Assembly: GCA_016933155.1 (NCBI GenBank)
Contig: JAFGBM010000002.1
Coordinates: forward strand, 112,568 to 176,567
DNA from: Demequinaceae bacterium
GTDB taxonomy: Bacteria > Actinomycetota > Actinomycetes > Actinomycetales > Demequinaceae
Reading direction: 5' to 3'
DNA length: 64,000 bases
In this document: positions 21,128 through 30,817 of the stretch, piece by piece
How the letters are laid out: every line of letters begins with the position of its first letter
Numbering within the stretch: the first letter of the stretch is position 1
The notes under the pieces: generated by a model
Told to the model about the DNA's origin: nothing
Database searches by the model: none
The model's input: the letters and a program-made list of their open reading frames with translations, nothing else
Program-made: the position numbers and the translations under genes

Positions 21128-21919
21128 CTACTCCGTCAACGCCTTCTGAAGGGTGGCATTCGCGCTTTGCGCGGCGTTGCAGAGGGTGTTGACGGACGCC
21201 TCGTATGCGGCGAGGTCGCCCGGATCCCAGGCTTCCGGATTCTTGAGGTAGCCGACGAGCTTCTCATGCTCGTTGACGCAGTGGTTGAGGGCCAGGGACA
21301 CCGAGCCGCCGAGGGCGGAGAGTTCCTGGTAGAGGGAAAGCTGCTGCTGGGCATAGGAGATGTCGTCTCCCGCCTGGGCCTTCTCGTCCACGAGTTCGAG
21401 GATCCGGGCCTGAGCGGTGTTCAGTTGCTCGCTGACCAGGTCGAGGGTGGCCTGTTTCTCCACGATTTGAGCATTGGCGTCGGCGAGTCGGGATCCCAGG
21501 TCGTATGCCTCGGACGTCAGGGCGCTGGACCTCGTCTGCCACTGGTCGTTGATGAAGAGGAGGTAGATGGAGAAACCGAGGAGAAGAACGGCGAGGAGGG
21601 CAGAGCCTCCGGCCAGGAGCCTCCACCGCTTGCGTTCGGAGAGGGGTATCCGGTCCAGGATGTTGGTGGCCGCCGTGACGGGGGTCAGGACCGTTGTCTC
21701 CTCGTTGGCGATCGTCCGTCGGTAGACGGAGCCGGTGCGGGGGGACAACGGAGTCGACACCGTGGGGGTTGCTTCCGTCGCGGGCTTGGGTGGCAGAGGC
21801 ACGGCGGCCGTGGGTCCCGTCTCGGGGAGGGGGGGCGGCGGGGCGGGGGGCTCGGGAAGAAACGACGGTGGGGGCCGGAAGGGATCTTGGCCTTCGGGGG
21901 GAGGCGGGAGGGTGGTCAT
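21128..21919 (-). CDS. Single-pass membrane coiled-coil protein with Pro-rich cytosolic arm (first)
   Basis: First gene of the protease operon, 263 aa. The first ~65 residues are Pro/Thr-rich (PPAPPPPLPETGPTAAV), followed by a span near 102-124 (LLAGGSALLAVLLLGFSIYL), a coiled coil (QIVEKQATLDLVSEQLNTA) and a C-terminal helix with two cysteines (ALNHCVNEHEKL, VNTLCNAAQ). The extracellular part with two spaced cysteines is shared with the two other coiled-coil genes. AGGAG sits 7 nt upstream of the ATG. The divergent infC promoter region lies upstream. Confidence 0.78.
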   Translation of the reverse strand: MTTLPPPPEGQDPFRPPPSFLPEPPAPPPPLPETGPTAAVPLPPKPATEATPTVSTPLSPRTGSVYRRTIANEETTVLTPVTAATNILDRIPLSERKRWRLLAGGSALLAVLLLGFSIYLLFINDQWQTRSSALTSEAYDLGSRLADANAQIVEKQATLDLVSEQLNTAQARILELVDEKAQAGDDISYAQQQLSLYQELSALGGSVSLALNHCVNEHEKLVGYLKNPEAWDPGDLAAYEASVNTLCNAAQSANATLQKALTE

Positions 21920-21978
21920 GGCTCAGCTCCTATGTCCTGGTCGCCTGGCAGGTCGCGCGAGCAACCGTCCATGGTGCT

Positions 21979-21984
21979 ATTCTT
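21979..21984 (+). promoter_or_regulatory. Candidate -10 box of the infC operon
   Basis: TATTCT in an otherwise GC-rich intergenic region; no convincing -35 is seen. Transcription from here would give a leader of about 165 nt before the infC start at 22159, containing three hairpins. Confidence 0.4.
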
Positions 21985-21996
21985 GCGTACTGACCG

Positions 21997-22015
21997 GCGA
22001 CGGGTCTCCCGTCGC
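21997..22015 (+). promoter_or_regulatory. Leader hairpin 1 of infC
   Basis: GCGACGGG (21997-22004), loop TCT, CCCGTCGC (22008-22015): a perfect 8-bp stem right at the expected 5' end of the infC transcript. A smaller stem, CGGCG/CGCCG, follows at 22070-22083. Confidence 0.45.
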
Positions 22016-22094
22016 ACACAAGTGGAGTCCACCTCCCACCCTTGGCCTTCGGGGCACGGGTCATGGTCCCGGCGGATTCGCCGTGGCTCGGTGG

Positions 22095-22128
22095 CCTCTG
22101 CTCGTGTCCGGGCAGGGGTTTTCTTGTT
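22095..22128 (+). terminator. Attenuator-like terminator in the infC leader
   Basis: CCTCTGC (22095-22101) pairs with GCAGGGG (22112-22118), including one G-U pair, and is followed by TTTTCTTGTT (22119-22128). It is 30 nt upstream of the infC start, inside the leader, so it would stop transcription prematurely. Leader attenuation of infC-rpmI-rplT is established in other phyla (L20-controlled); its use here is inference. Confidence 0.5.
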
Positions 22129-22158
22129 CCACGGTAGGGCGACAGAAGAGAGGCCATC

Positions 22159-22908
22159 ATCGAGCCGCGTATCAACGAACGCATCCGGGTGCCGGAGGTC
22201 CGACTCGTCGGACCCGAGGGGGAGCAGGTCGGCATCGTCCGTATTGAGGACGCGTTGCGGCTGGCTCAGGAGGCGGATCTCGACCTGGTTGAGGTCGCAC
22301 CCAATTCCCGCCCCCCGGTGGCGAAGCTCATGGATTACGGCAAGTTCAAGTATGAGGCCGCGGTCAAGGCCAGGGAAGCGCGCCGGAACCAGGCGAATAC
22401 CGTCATCAAGGAGATCCGCTTCCGCCTCAAGATCGACGACCATGACTACGTCACTAAGAAGGGCCACGTTGAGCGGTTCCTCAAGGCTGGCGACAAGGTG
22501 AAGGTGACCATCATGTTCCGGGGACGCGAGCAGTCGAGGCCCGATGCGGGTCGCCGGCTCCTTCAGCGTCTCGCCGACGATATCGGCGACCTGGGGATCA
22601 TCGAGCACGCCCCGGTTCAGGAAGGCCGGAACATGTCGCTCACCCTCGGGCCGACGCGGAAGAAGGCCGAGGCCAGGGACGAGGCGCGTCGGGAACGCGA
22701 GGCCAAGCTCGCCCTGGAGGAGGCCGAGCGCTTGAAGCGCAAGCCGACGAAGGCGGCCCCCGCGAAGCCCAACTTGAAGGCGGCGGACAAGGTGGCGGCG
22801 AAGGCGGCCACCGCGGTGAAGACGGCCACGAAGGCTTCGGCGAAGACGGTCTCCACGACGGACGAGTCGGCCACAAGCGAGTCGGGCGATGCGCCCGGTC
22901 AGGAATAG
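22159..22908 (+). CDS. infC: Translation initiation factor IF-3 with non-canonical ATC start
   Basis: IF-3 prevents premature 50S joining and proofreads start codons. The conserved N-terminus [15 protein letters not shown] is encoded from 22162 onward. Upstream in this frame there is a TAG at 22135-22137, and no ATG, GTG, TTG or CTG between it and the GTG at 22189, which would cut off the conserved N-terminus. The best start is ATC at 22159 (or 22156), with GAGAGG at 22148-22153. ATC/ATT starts are known for infC in other bacteria, where IF-3 represses its own rare-start translation. The protein is 249 aa; after the IF-3 core (about residues 1-185) comes a ~60-residue Lys/Ala-rich extension ([17 protein letters not shown]...). 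rpmI and rplT follow. Confidence 0.93.
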   Translation: MEPRINERIRVPEVRLVGPEGEQVGIVRIEDALRLAQEADLDLVEVAPNSRPPVAKLMDYGKFKYEAAVKAREARRNQANTVIKEIRFRLKIDDHDYVTKKGHVERFLKAGDKVKVTIMFRGREQSRPDAGRRLLQRLADDIGDLGIIEHAPVQEGRNMSLTLGPTRKKAEARDEARREREAKLALEEAERLKRKPTKAAPAKPNLKAADKVAAKAATAVKTATKASAKTVSTTDESATSESGDAPGQE

Positions 22909-22921
22909 AGGAGAGACGGCG

Positions 22922-23119
22922 ATGAGCCCCAAGATGAAGACCCATTCGGGAGCCAAGAAGCGTTTCAAGCTCACCGGAACCGGCAAGGTCGTTCACGACC
23001 ATGCCATGAATGTGCACAAGTTCCAGGAGAAGTCGTCTTCGCGCAAGCGTCGGGTCTCTCAGGACGCTGTCCTTTCCGCCCCTGAATCCAAGAGGGTCAA
23101 GAAGCTTCTGGGCAAGTAG
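22922..23119 (+). CDS. rpmI: Large ribosomal subunit protein bL35
   Basis: A 65-aa basic ribosomal protein of the 50S subunit. The start is ATG 22922 (SPKMKTHSGAKKRFKLTG), preceded by GAGGAGAG; the upstream in-frame ATG at 22889 lies inside the infC tail. The motif FKLTGTGKV and the C-terminal RVKKLLGK are typical. It is 13 nt downstream of infC and 27 nt upstream of rplT. Confidence 0.97.
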   Translation: MSPKMKTHSGAKKRFKLTGTGKVVHDHAMNVHKFQEKSSSRKRRVSQDAVLSAPESKRVKKLLGK

Positions 23120-23146
23120 CCCCCAAAACACGCAAGGAGTAGTGAA

Positions 23147-23527
23147 GTGGCACGCGTCAAGAGGGCGGTCAATGCCCACAAGAAGCGCCGGACGACCCTG
23201 GAGAGGGCGAGCGGCTACCGCGGTCAACGGAGTCGGCTGTACAGGAAGGCCAAGGAGCAGGTCTCGCACTCGCTCGTCTACGCCTACCGCGACAGACGCG
23301 TTCGCAAGGGCGAGTTCCGCAAACTGTGGATCACCCGCATCAATGCGGCGGCCCGCGAGAACGACATCACCTACAGCCGTTTCATGCAGGGGCTGAAGGC
23401 TGCGAAGGTGGACGTCGATCGACGGATGCTCGCCGAGCTCGCGGTCAACGACCCGGCCGCGTTCACGACCCTCGTCGGGGTCGCCCGCAAGGCCCTCCCA
23501 AAGGATGTCAACGCGCCAGCCGCGTAG
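23147..23527 (+). CDS. rplT: Large ribosomal subunit protein bL20
   Basis: A 126-aa protein of the 50S subunit, also the autoregulator of this operon in well-studied bacteria. The sequence starts [18 protein letters not shown] and continues with [37 protein letters not shown] and [12 protein letters not shown], all standard. The start is GTG 23147 with AAGGAG 7-8 nt upstream. The C-terminus is slightly extended (KDVNAPAA). Confidence 0.97.
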   Translation: MARVKRAVNAHKKRRTTLERASGYRGQRSRLYRKAKEQVSHSLVYAYRDRRVRKGEFRKLWITRINAAARENDITYSRFMQGLKAAKVDVDRRMLAELAVNDPAAFTTLVGVARKALPKDVNAPAA

Positions 23528-23533
23528 CCGGCC

Positions 23534-24361
23534 ATGACCGACCCCGCGAGTTCCGCGCCCCTCGAGGTTACGCTGTCGAACCCGAAGGCGGACCGAGTGA
23601 AGCGGGTCCGGGCGCTGGCGGGGGCCTCGGCCAGAACGCGCGAGGGCCGATTCCTCGTTGAAGGGCCTCAGGCCGTTCGCGAGGCTGTGCGTTTCGCGGC
23701 CGGATCCGTGCAGGATGTCTACCTGACCCTTGACGCCGTCACCCGGAACCCCGAGATCCTGGCCGAAGCCTGGGAGGCGGGGCTCTACGTTCACGGGGCA
23801 ACCGCCGAGGTCGTCACCGCGATGAGTCCGGATGCTCAAGGCGTCCTCGCGGTCGTTGACTTTGCGCGACCGACTCTCGATGACGTCGGGGGTGAGGACT
23901 TGCGCCTGGTCACGATTCTCAGCAGTGTTCGCGATCCGGGAAACGTCGGCACGATTATCCGCGTGGCGGATGCCGCTGGGGCGGATGCGGTGGTCCTTGC
24001 CGGGGAGTGCGCGGACCCGTATTCCCCCAAGGTCGTCCGGGCGAGCACGGGAAGCCTCTTTCATCTCCCGGTCATCGCTGGCGTGAGCCTTGAGGACTCT
24101 GTTGGCGTCATGCGGAGACACGGTCTCAGGGTGCTGGCAACGGATGGTTCCGGTGAGACTCAACTCGGTGGCCCTGGCGCCGATGATTCCGTGTCGCCGG
24201 TCCCGACGGCCTGGATCTTTGGCAACGAAGCCAGGGGCCTCACCGCGAGCGAGAAGGCGCTTGCGGACTCCGTCGTCCGGATTCCCATCTTCGGCCATGC
24301 CGAGAGCCTCAATATTGGGGCCGCCGCTGCGATCTGCCTGTATTGGGGTCGTTGGCAGTAG
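23534..24361 (+). CDS. TrmH/SpoU-family RNA 2'-O-methyltransferase
   Basis: A 275-aa SAM-dependent methyltransferase of the SPOUT knot class acting on 23S rRNA or tRNA ribose. N-terminal substrate-binding domain at about 1-105 (ASARTREGRFLVEGPQAVRE). The catalytic domain has the three SpoU motifs: SSVRDPGNVGTIIRVADAAG (near 131), FGNEARGL (near 230) and IFGHAESLNIGAAAAI (near 251), forming the knotted SAM site. It starts 6 nt after rplT, the usual actinobacterial position. The target nucleotide cannot be told from sequence. Confidence 0.93.
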   Translation: MTDPASSAPLEVTLSNPKADRVKRVRALAGASARTREGRFLVEGPQAVREAVRFAAGSVQDVYLTLDAVTRNPEILAEAWEAGLYVHGATAEVVTAMSPDAQGVLAVVDFARPTLDDVGGEDLRLVTILSSVRDPGNVGTIIRVADAAGADAVVLAGECADPYSPKVVRASTGSLFHLPVIAGVSLEDSVGVMRRHGLRVLATDGSGETQLGGPGADDSVSPVPTAWIFGNEARGLTASEKALADSVVRIPIFGHAESLNIGAAAAICLYWGRWQ

Positions 24362-24398
24362 GGTTTCCCGTATCCCGTCACTGCTGAAGGAGGATCAC

Positions 24399-25052
24399 AT
24401 GCCCGACCTGTCTTCGCTTCCTCCGCCTACAGGGCCGCGGCTTTCGGGACCGAGGCCTCGGAAGGTCGCATCCGCCGTGGCTCCTGACGACGTTTTTGCT
24501 TCTCGTTCAGGGGCGAGGATCAGGTCCGTCGACGATGTCGAGGTGGATGCCTACCAGGCCGGGATCCATCCCCAGTACTCCTACGAAGGAACCGCCGTCA
24601 TCGATATCCCAGGGGCGAGTCTTCCGGTCACCCTGATCGGCCTGAACAGGTTCTCCCCGACGCTTCTAGTAGGCGGGAAGAAGGCTCGGTTCAAGTTCCC
24701 CGGAAAATGGATCGTTCCGATGGCCGACGGATCCGAGGTCTACCTGAGGATGTGGAACTACCCGTTTGGCTATGTCCGATTGAAGCGCGATGGGGTGACC
24801 GTTTTTGAGGAGCCTCGACCCCGGGGAATCGACATGTTTCTCCTCTGGGCGCTGTTCATTGCCCCGTTTCTGAGTCTGAAGTACTTCCTGGCGGGTCCGG
24901 TGGGAATCCTCTCCCAGTGGGGTGCGGGGATCTGGCTCAAGAAGCCGAGCCCGTCACCGTTGACCAAGCGACTCGTCCTGGGGGGGATAGTGGTCCTGGA
25001 GATCGTCTTTGCCATCCTTCTCCTCCTCCTCATCATCAGCATGCTTTCCTGA
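24399..25052 (+). CDS. Membrane protein of unknown function with N-terminal beta domain (paralogue 1)
   Basis: A 217-aa protein; the ATG at 24399 has AGGAGG upstream. Residues ~50-145 look like a soluble beta-rich domain (VIDIPGASLPVTLIGLNRFS, WIVPMADGSEVYLRMW, YVRLKRDGVTVF). Two hydrophobic segments follow at about 150-175 and 192-217, the last at the very C-terminus. The gene at 25178 has the same plan and similar strings (FRVPMFDGSTEIIKI), so they are likely paralogues. Function unknown. Base composition is a little lower in GC than the neighbours. Confidence 0.75.
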   Translation: MPDLSSLPPPTGPRLSGPRPRKVASAVAPDDVFASRSGARIRSVDDVEVDAYQAGIHPQYSYEGTAVIDIPGASLPVTLIGLNRFSPTLLVGGKKARFKFPGKWIVPMADGSEVYLRMWNYPFGYVRLKRDGVTVFEEPRPRGIDMFLLWALFIAPFLSLKYFLAGPVGILSQWGAGIWLKKPSPSPLTKRLVLGGIVVLEIVFAILLLLLIISMLS

Positions 25053-25177
25053 CGGTCCTCGCGAAGGATCGGCTCGCCGGACGGGTGGGTCGGTGGTGCC
25101 GAAACGGTAGGCATTAATGTGCAACGTCGGTAGTGTTCTGACTGGCAACACTGCCTGGAAACCTCGAAGGGAACGAG

Positions 25178-26876
<1,699 letters not shown>

Positions 26877-29456
26877 ATGCCCTTCGTTCCGCTTCAGTGG
26901 TTGGGGGAGGTCGTCGATGTCGACCCGGGCTCGACGGCCGAGGACGTGGCCGCCGCGCTCGTCAAGGTCGGGCTCGAGGAGGAGGGGGTCCACGGCTCGG
27001 GGGTGATGGGTCCCCTCGTCGTCGGCCGGGTGATCACCGCCGAGAAGGAGACCCACAAGAACGGGAAGTCCATCCTGTACTGCCGGGTCGACGTGGGGGA
27101 GCACAACGACCCCGAGGGCGAGTTCCCCGCGAGCCGGGGCATCGTCTGCGGGGCCCACAACTTCGGCGCGGGAGACCTCGTGGCCGTCGCACTCCCGGGG
27201 GCCGTGCTCCCTGGCGACTTCGAGATCGCCGCCCGTAAAACCTACGGGCATGTGTCGGATGGGATGATCTGCTCCGAGCGGGAGCTCCGGATCGGGGACG
27301 ACCACTCGGGGATCATGGTGCTGACCCGGAAGGGCTTTGAGGCCGCCGACCTGACCCCGGGCCAGGACGCGCTCCCCCTGCTCGGGCTCGACGAGGAGAC
27401 GCTCGAGATCACCGTGACGCCCGACCGGGGGTACTGCTTCTGCATGCGGGGGGTCGCCCGCGAGTATTCGCATTCGACGGGCAACAAGTACCGGGACCCC
27501 GCCCTGGCCGTGACGGTGGCGCCGGCGACGAAGAACGGCTTCCCCCTCGAGGTGGACGACAAGGCCCCCATCCGGGGCCGCGTGGGCTGCGACCGGTTCG
27601 TCGCCCGGTACGTCCGAGGCGTCGATGCCGCCGCCCCGAGTCCGGCGTGGATGCAGAAGCGGCTGATGCAGTCCGGGATGCGCCCCATCTCCCTCGCCGT
27701 CGACGTCACGAACTACGTCATGCTCGAACTCGGCCAGCCCCTCCACGCCTACGACGCCGCCAAGGTCGACGGGCCCATCGTCGTCCGCCGGGCGGCCAAA
27801 GGGGAGAAGCTCACGACCCTCGACGATGTCGAGCGGGAGCTCCACCCCGAGGACCTGCTCATCACCGACTCGCCCGGAGGTAAGAAGGGGAGCCGCATCC
27901 TGGCCCTCGCCGGCGTCATGGGGGGCGCGTCCTCGGAGGTGTCGGAGACGACGACCGACCTCCTGATCGAGGGCGCGCACTTCGATCCGGTGACGGTCGC
28001 CAGGACGGCCCGTCGGCACAAGCTTCCCAGCGAATCGAGCAAGAGGTTCGAGCGGGGCGTGGACCCCGAGATGGCACCCGTCGCGGTCCAGCGGGTCATC
28101 GACCTGCTCGTCGAGTACGGGGGCGGGGTTGATTCGACACCGACGGCCGACCCCGAGGTCACGGACCTCGACAACGCGGCTGAGCCCGTCGCCATCTCGA
28201 TGCCGACGGAGTTTCCCGACCGCATCGTTGGTGTCGAGTACGCGCCGGGCGAAGTGCGGGCGACCCTGGAGGCGATCGGGTGCGGGGTGATGGAGAAGGG
28301 CGAGAGGCTCGTCGTCGTGCCGCCATCGTGGCGGCCGGACCTGAAGGCGCCCATCGACCTGGTCGAGGAGGTCGCGCGGTTGCACGGGTACGACGAACTG
28401 CCGTCGGTGCTTCCGGTGGCGCCCCCCGGGCGGGGGCTCAGCCATTCGCAGAAGGTGCGCCGGGCCGTCGCGCGGGCGCTCGCCGAGCGCGGCCTGACCG
28501 AGGTGCAGACCTATCCGTTCATCTCCGCGTCCCGGCTTGACGACATGCTCGTGCCCGAGGCGGATTGGCGGCGCTCGCTGGTGTGCCTCGCGAACCCCCT
28601 CGACGAGGGCAAGCCCTTCCTCCGGACCGCGGTCCTGGAGACGATCTTCGACGCCGTAGCCGTCAACCTGTCCCGCGGGATCCCGGATCTCGCCATCTTC
28701 GAGGTCGGGCGGGCCTACCTCAACGAGGGGACCGGGGTGGCCCAGTCTCCGGACGTGACCAAGAGGCCGTCGGACGAGGAGGTGGCCGAACTCGACGCCG
28801 CGCTCCCGCACCAGCCGAGGCATGTGGTGGGGATCCTGGCGGGGAACCGTCAGCGGGCGTCGTGGAACGCCCCCGCCGTACCGTTCGACTGGACGGACGC
28901 CGTGGCCGCCGCGCACGAGGTGGCCCGGGCCGCCGGGGTCGAGTTCGACGTGTCGCCGGGGGAGACCATGCCCTTCCACCCGGGCCGCACGGCGAGACTG
29001 ACCCTCAATCGGGGGCCGGAGAACCCCGCCCAGCCGATCGCGTTCGCGGGCGAGCTTCACCCCAAGGTAATCGAGAACCTGGGGCTCCCTCCCCGGACGT
29101 GCGCCTTCGCCATCCACCTCGACCCGATCATCGAGGCCTCGGAGGGGCTGGTCGTCAAGGCCGTTCCCGTGCGGACGCCTCCGCTCGCGAAGGAGGACTT
29201 CGCGTTCGTGGTGGACGAGGCTCTGGCGGCGGGGGACCTGGTCGCGACGGTGCGGGAGGCCGCCGGGGAGTTGTTGGAGGAGGCCCGGGTGTTCGACGTG
29301 TACGCGGGCGAGCAGGTGGGGGCCGGGAAGAAGTCGATCGCGCTGACCGTGACCCTGCGCGCCGCGGACCACACCCTGACTGCGGAGGAGATCCTTGCGG
29401 TCCGGAACGCCATCATCGCCGCAGCCGAGAAGACCCACGGAGCAAAACTGCGTTAG
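26877..29456 (+). CDS. pheT: Phenylalanine--tRNA ligase beta subunit
   Basis: Structural and editing subunit of PheRS, 859 aa, somewhat longer than the ~800-830 usual. Domains in order: N-terminal EMAP/OB tRNA-binding domain at ~45-165 (GVHGSGVMGPLVVGRV, IVCGAHNFGAGD); B3/4 editing domain around 240-430; B5 domain at ~440-510; core with RLHGYDELPSV near 500; C-terminal FDX-ACB anticodon-binding fold at ~765-858 (KEDFAFVVDEALAAGDL). It begins directly after the pheS stop. This marks the end of the conserved backbone before the accessory stretch. Confidence 0.97.
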   Translation: MPFVPLQWLGEVVDVDPGSTAEDVAAALVKVGLEEEGVHGSGVMGPLVVGRVITAEKETHKNGKSILYCRVDVGEHNDPEGEFPASRGIVCGAHNFGAGDLVAVALPGAVLPGDFEIAARKTYGHVSDGMICSERELRIGDDHSGIMVLTRKGFEAADLTPGQDALPLLGLDEETLEITVTPDRGYCFCMRGVAREYSHSTGNKYRDPALAVTVAPATKNGFPLEVDDKAPIRGRVGCDRFVARYVRGVDAAAPSPAWMQKRLMQSGMRPISLAVDVTNYVMLELGQPLHAYDAAKVDGPIVVRRAAKGEKLTTLDDVERELHPEDLLITDSPGGKKGSRILALAGVMGGASSEVSETTTDLLIEGAHFDPVTVARTARRHKLPSESSKRFERGVDPEMAPVAVQRVIDLLVEYGGGVDSTPTADPEVTDLDNAAEPVAISMPTEFPDRIVGVEYAPGEVRATLEAIGCGVMEKGERLVVVPPSWRPDLKAPIDLVEEVARLHGYDELPSVLPVAPPGRGLSHSQKVRRAVARALAERGLTEVQTYPFISASRLDDMLVPEADWRRSLVCLANPLDEGKPFLRTAVLETIFDAVAVNLSRGIPDLAIFEVGRAYLNEGTGVAQSPDVTKRPSDEEVAELDAALPHQPRHVVGILAGNRQRASWNAPAVPFDWTDAVAAAHEVARAAGVEFDVSPGETMPFHPGRTARLTLNRGPENPAQPIAFAGELHPKVIENLGLPPRTCAFAIHLDPIIEASEGLVVKAVPVRTPPLAKEDFAFVVDEALAAGDLVATVREAAGELLEEARVFDVYAGEQVGAGKKSIALTVTLRAADHTLTAEEILAVRNAIIAAAEKTHGAKLR

Positions 29457-29465
29457 AGCGAAGAC

Positions 29466-30026
29466 ATGACCACACCTGCCGTGTACTTCGACTTCGATGG
29501 TGTGTTCAGCTTCTTTGGGACAGTCAAGTCCTATCGGCGAAATGTGGGGCACCTTGGCTACCTTCGCCAAGCAATGATTCCTTGTGGTGGTATCGAGTGT
29601 TCTGTCCAGTGGTCGGCTCAGCTTGTTCGTGAACTCATTGGAGTGAAGCGACGTGTCGGATTCGATTGGTTCTGGCTATCTACGTGGCAATCATGCGCCG
29701 TCTCCGAGGTTGATCCCATGCTCGGTATTTGTTCGGACGGTCATATCCGCTGGGACGACGACGAGGGCCTTGCTGTACTACGCGACCAGCGGGAGATCGA
29801 CGCCATGCGATCTGTCCGCAAGTACGAGGCTTTACTCGCTGATCTGAGTTCCCATCCGAGGCTGTTCGTCTGGGTGGACGATGACGCAACTGGCGAGCTT
29901 CGTGAAGCCGACTTCGTGGGGAGTCTGGATGTCCCGCGCCTCATCCTGACTCCGACAGCCGAGTTCGGTATTCTCCGGTCAGATCTCGATGAGCTCACTG
30001 ATTTCGTGACGGAGAATCAAGGCTAG
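29466..30026 (+). CDS. HAD-like phosphatase domain protein, lower GC
   Basis: A 186-aa protein. HAD motif I is VYFDFDGVFSF near residue 6, with the nucleophile and acid Asp as DFDG. A WFWLSTWQSCA segment near 74 and an acidic VWVDDDATGE near 127 fit motifs II and III/IV. The pattern of a compact HAD with W-x-STW resembles the stand-alone HAD domain of Swiss-Army-knife RNA-repair type proteins common in actinobacteria and their phages. The assignment is by pattern only. Its lower GC than pheT and its position at the edge of the accessory stretch suggest transfer. Confidence 0.65.
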   Translation: MTTPAVYFDFDGVFSFFGTVKSYRRNVGHLGYLRQAMIPCGGIECSVQWSAQLVRELIGVKRRVGFDWFWLSTWQSCAVSEVDPMLGICSDGHIRWDDDEGLAVLRDQREIDAMRSVRKYEALLADLSSHPRLFVWVDDDATGELREADFVGSLDVPRLILTPTAEFGILRSDLDELTDFVTENQG

Positions 30027-30070
30027 AACTGCACCGATTGTCTTGAGCCCGGCGGTACGTCAGTTGGTGG

Positions 30071-30088
30071 TGATAGTATTTGCTATCA
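30071..30088 (+). promoter_or_regulatory. Palindromic operator candidate before the MNT gene
   Basis: TGATAG (30071-30076), 6-nt spacer, CTATCA (30083-30088): a perfect AT-rich inverted repeat 19 nt before the ATG at 30107. Toxin-antitoxin operons often carry an autoregulatory palindrome here and the MNT protein has an HTH that could bind it; inference. Confidence 0.45.
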
Positions 30089-30106
30089 GAGTGAAGGGCA
30101 TGCGAC

Positions 30107-30586
30107 ATGGACTCAATCGTCGAGGAGTTGATGGCGGCACACCTGCGCGCCGAGCAGTTGCGGGCCGAGGCGCGGCGCACCCTCGTCGGGGCCATTCGGA
30201 AGGGCGCTGCCGCAGGCATGACCCAGCGGGAGATAGCGGCGGCGGTGGGGCGTAGCCAACCCGAGGTTGCGAGGCTGCTTCGGTTCCATGCGACGACTCC
30301 ACGGGGGCGGAAGCTCGTCAAGCACCGTCGAGAGGTGCTGAGTCTCGCCGCCGATCACGGTTTCCGGAATGTGCGAGTGTTCGGCTCCGTTGCCCGGGGC
30401 GAGGACGGGCCCAACTCGGACATCGACCTCCTTGCCACATTCCCCGACAAGATGTCACTATTCGCGATTGGTCAAGTCCAAGTTGAGTTGGGACGGCTGC
30501 TGGAAGAGAAGGTGGACCTTGCCCCGGAAGACTCTCTTCGGCGGCCCGCCCGCGATGAGATTCTGGCTGAGGCTGTGCCGCTGTGA
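30107..30586 (+). CDS. mntA: HTH plus MNT-type nucleotidyltransferase antitoxin
   Basis: A 159-aa protein. Residues ~30-65 form a helix-turn-helix (MTQREIAAAVGRSQPEVARLL). Residues ~75-159 are a minimal nucleotidyltransferase with GSVARGEDGPNSDID, an exact GSX10DXD motif. In HEPN-MNT systems the MNT protein AMPylates a Tyr of the HEPN RNase toxin and so neutralises it. The expected partner directly downstream is present only as a broken gene (30583-30811), so this antitoxin now looks orphaned. The stop overlaps the partner's GTG. Symbol given for the family. Confidence 0.85.
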   Translation: MDSIVEELMAAHLRAEQLRAEARRTLVGAIRKGAAAGMTQREIAAAVGRSQPEVARLLRFHATTPRGRKLVKHRREVLSLAADHGFRNVRVFGSVARGEDGPNSDIDLLATFPDKMSLFAIGQVQVELGRLLEEKVDLAPEDSLRRPARDEILAEAVPL

Positions 30587-30811
30587 GCAAGACCGACGCG
30601 AGTTACGCGGAAGGAGCCCTTGAACTTCTTGAGACTCTTCGGCTTCACCTGGCAGCCAAAGAGGTGAACGAATAAGTGGGCTTCTACGCGCAATCGGATT
30701 GCGCACGGCTACCTTGGTATGGACCCCAGGACGATCACGGCGACCCTTGGCGCGGACCTCGACGCATTCGAGCAGGCGCTTCACGCCATTGTGGATGTCG
30801 AGCCCGCCTAA
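30583..30811 (+). pseudogene. hepT: Remnant of HEPN (HepT-like) RNase toxin
   Basis: GTG 30583 overlaps the MNT stop and reads 30 codons (YAEGALELLETLRLHLAAKE) to a TAA at 30673. In another frame, from about 30686 to the TAA at 30809, the sequence RNRIAHGYLGMDPRTITATL is encoded, which contains the HEPN active-site motif RX4HXY (RNRIAHGY) followed by typical HEPN C-terminal residues. The frames differ and the two pieces total about 70 codons against the ~110-140 of intact toxins, so a deletion plus frameshift is likely. The toxin is probably inactive. Confidence 0.75.
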
Positions 30812-30817
30812 CCCCGA

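Noticed and set aside
21023..22501. 492-codon plus-strand frame across the coiled-coil gene and infC
   Set aside because: It runs antisense to the protease operon and out of frame with infC. The Arg/Gly/Ser-rich translation matches nothing.
22189..22908. infC starting at GTG 22189
   Set aside because: This would remove the conserved EPRINERIR block that is plainly encoded upstream, and there is no ribosome-binding site at a good distance.
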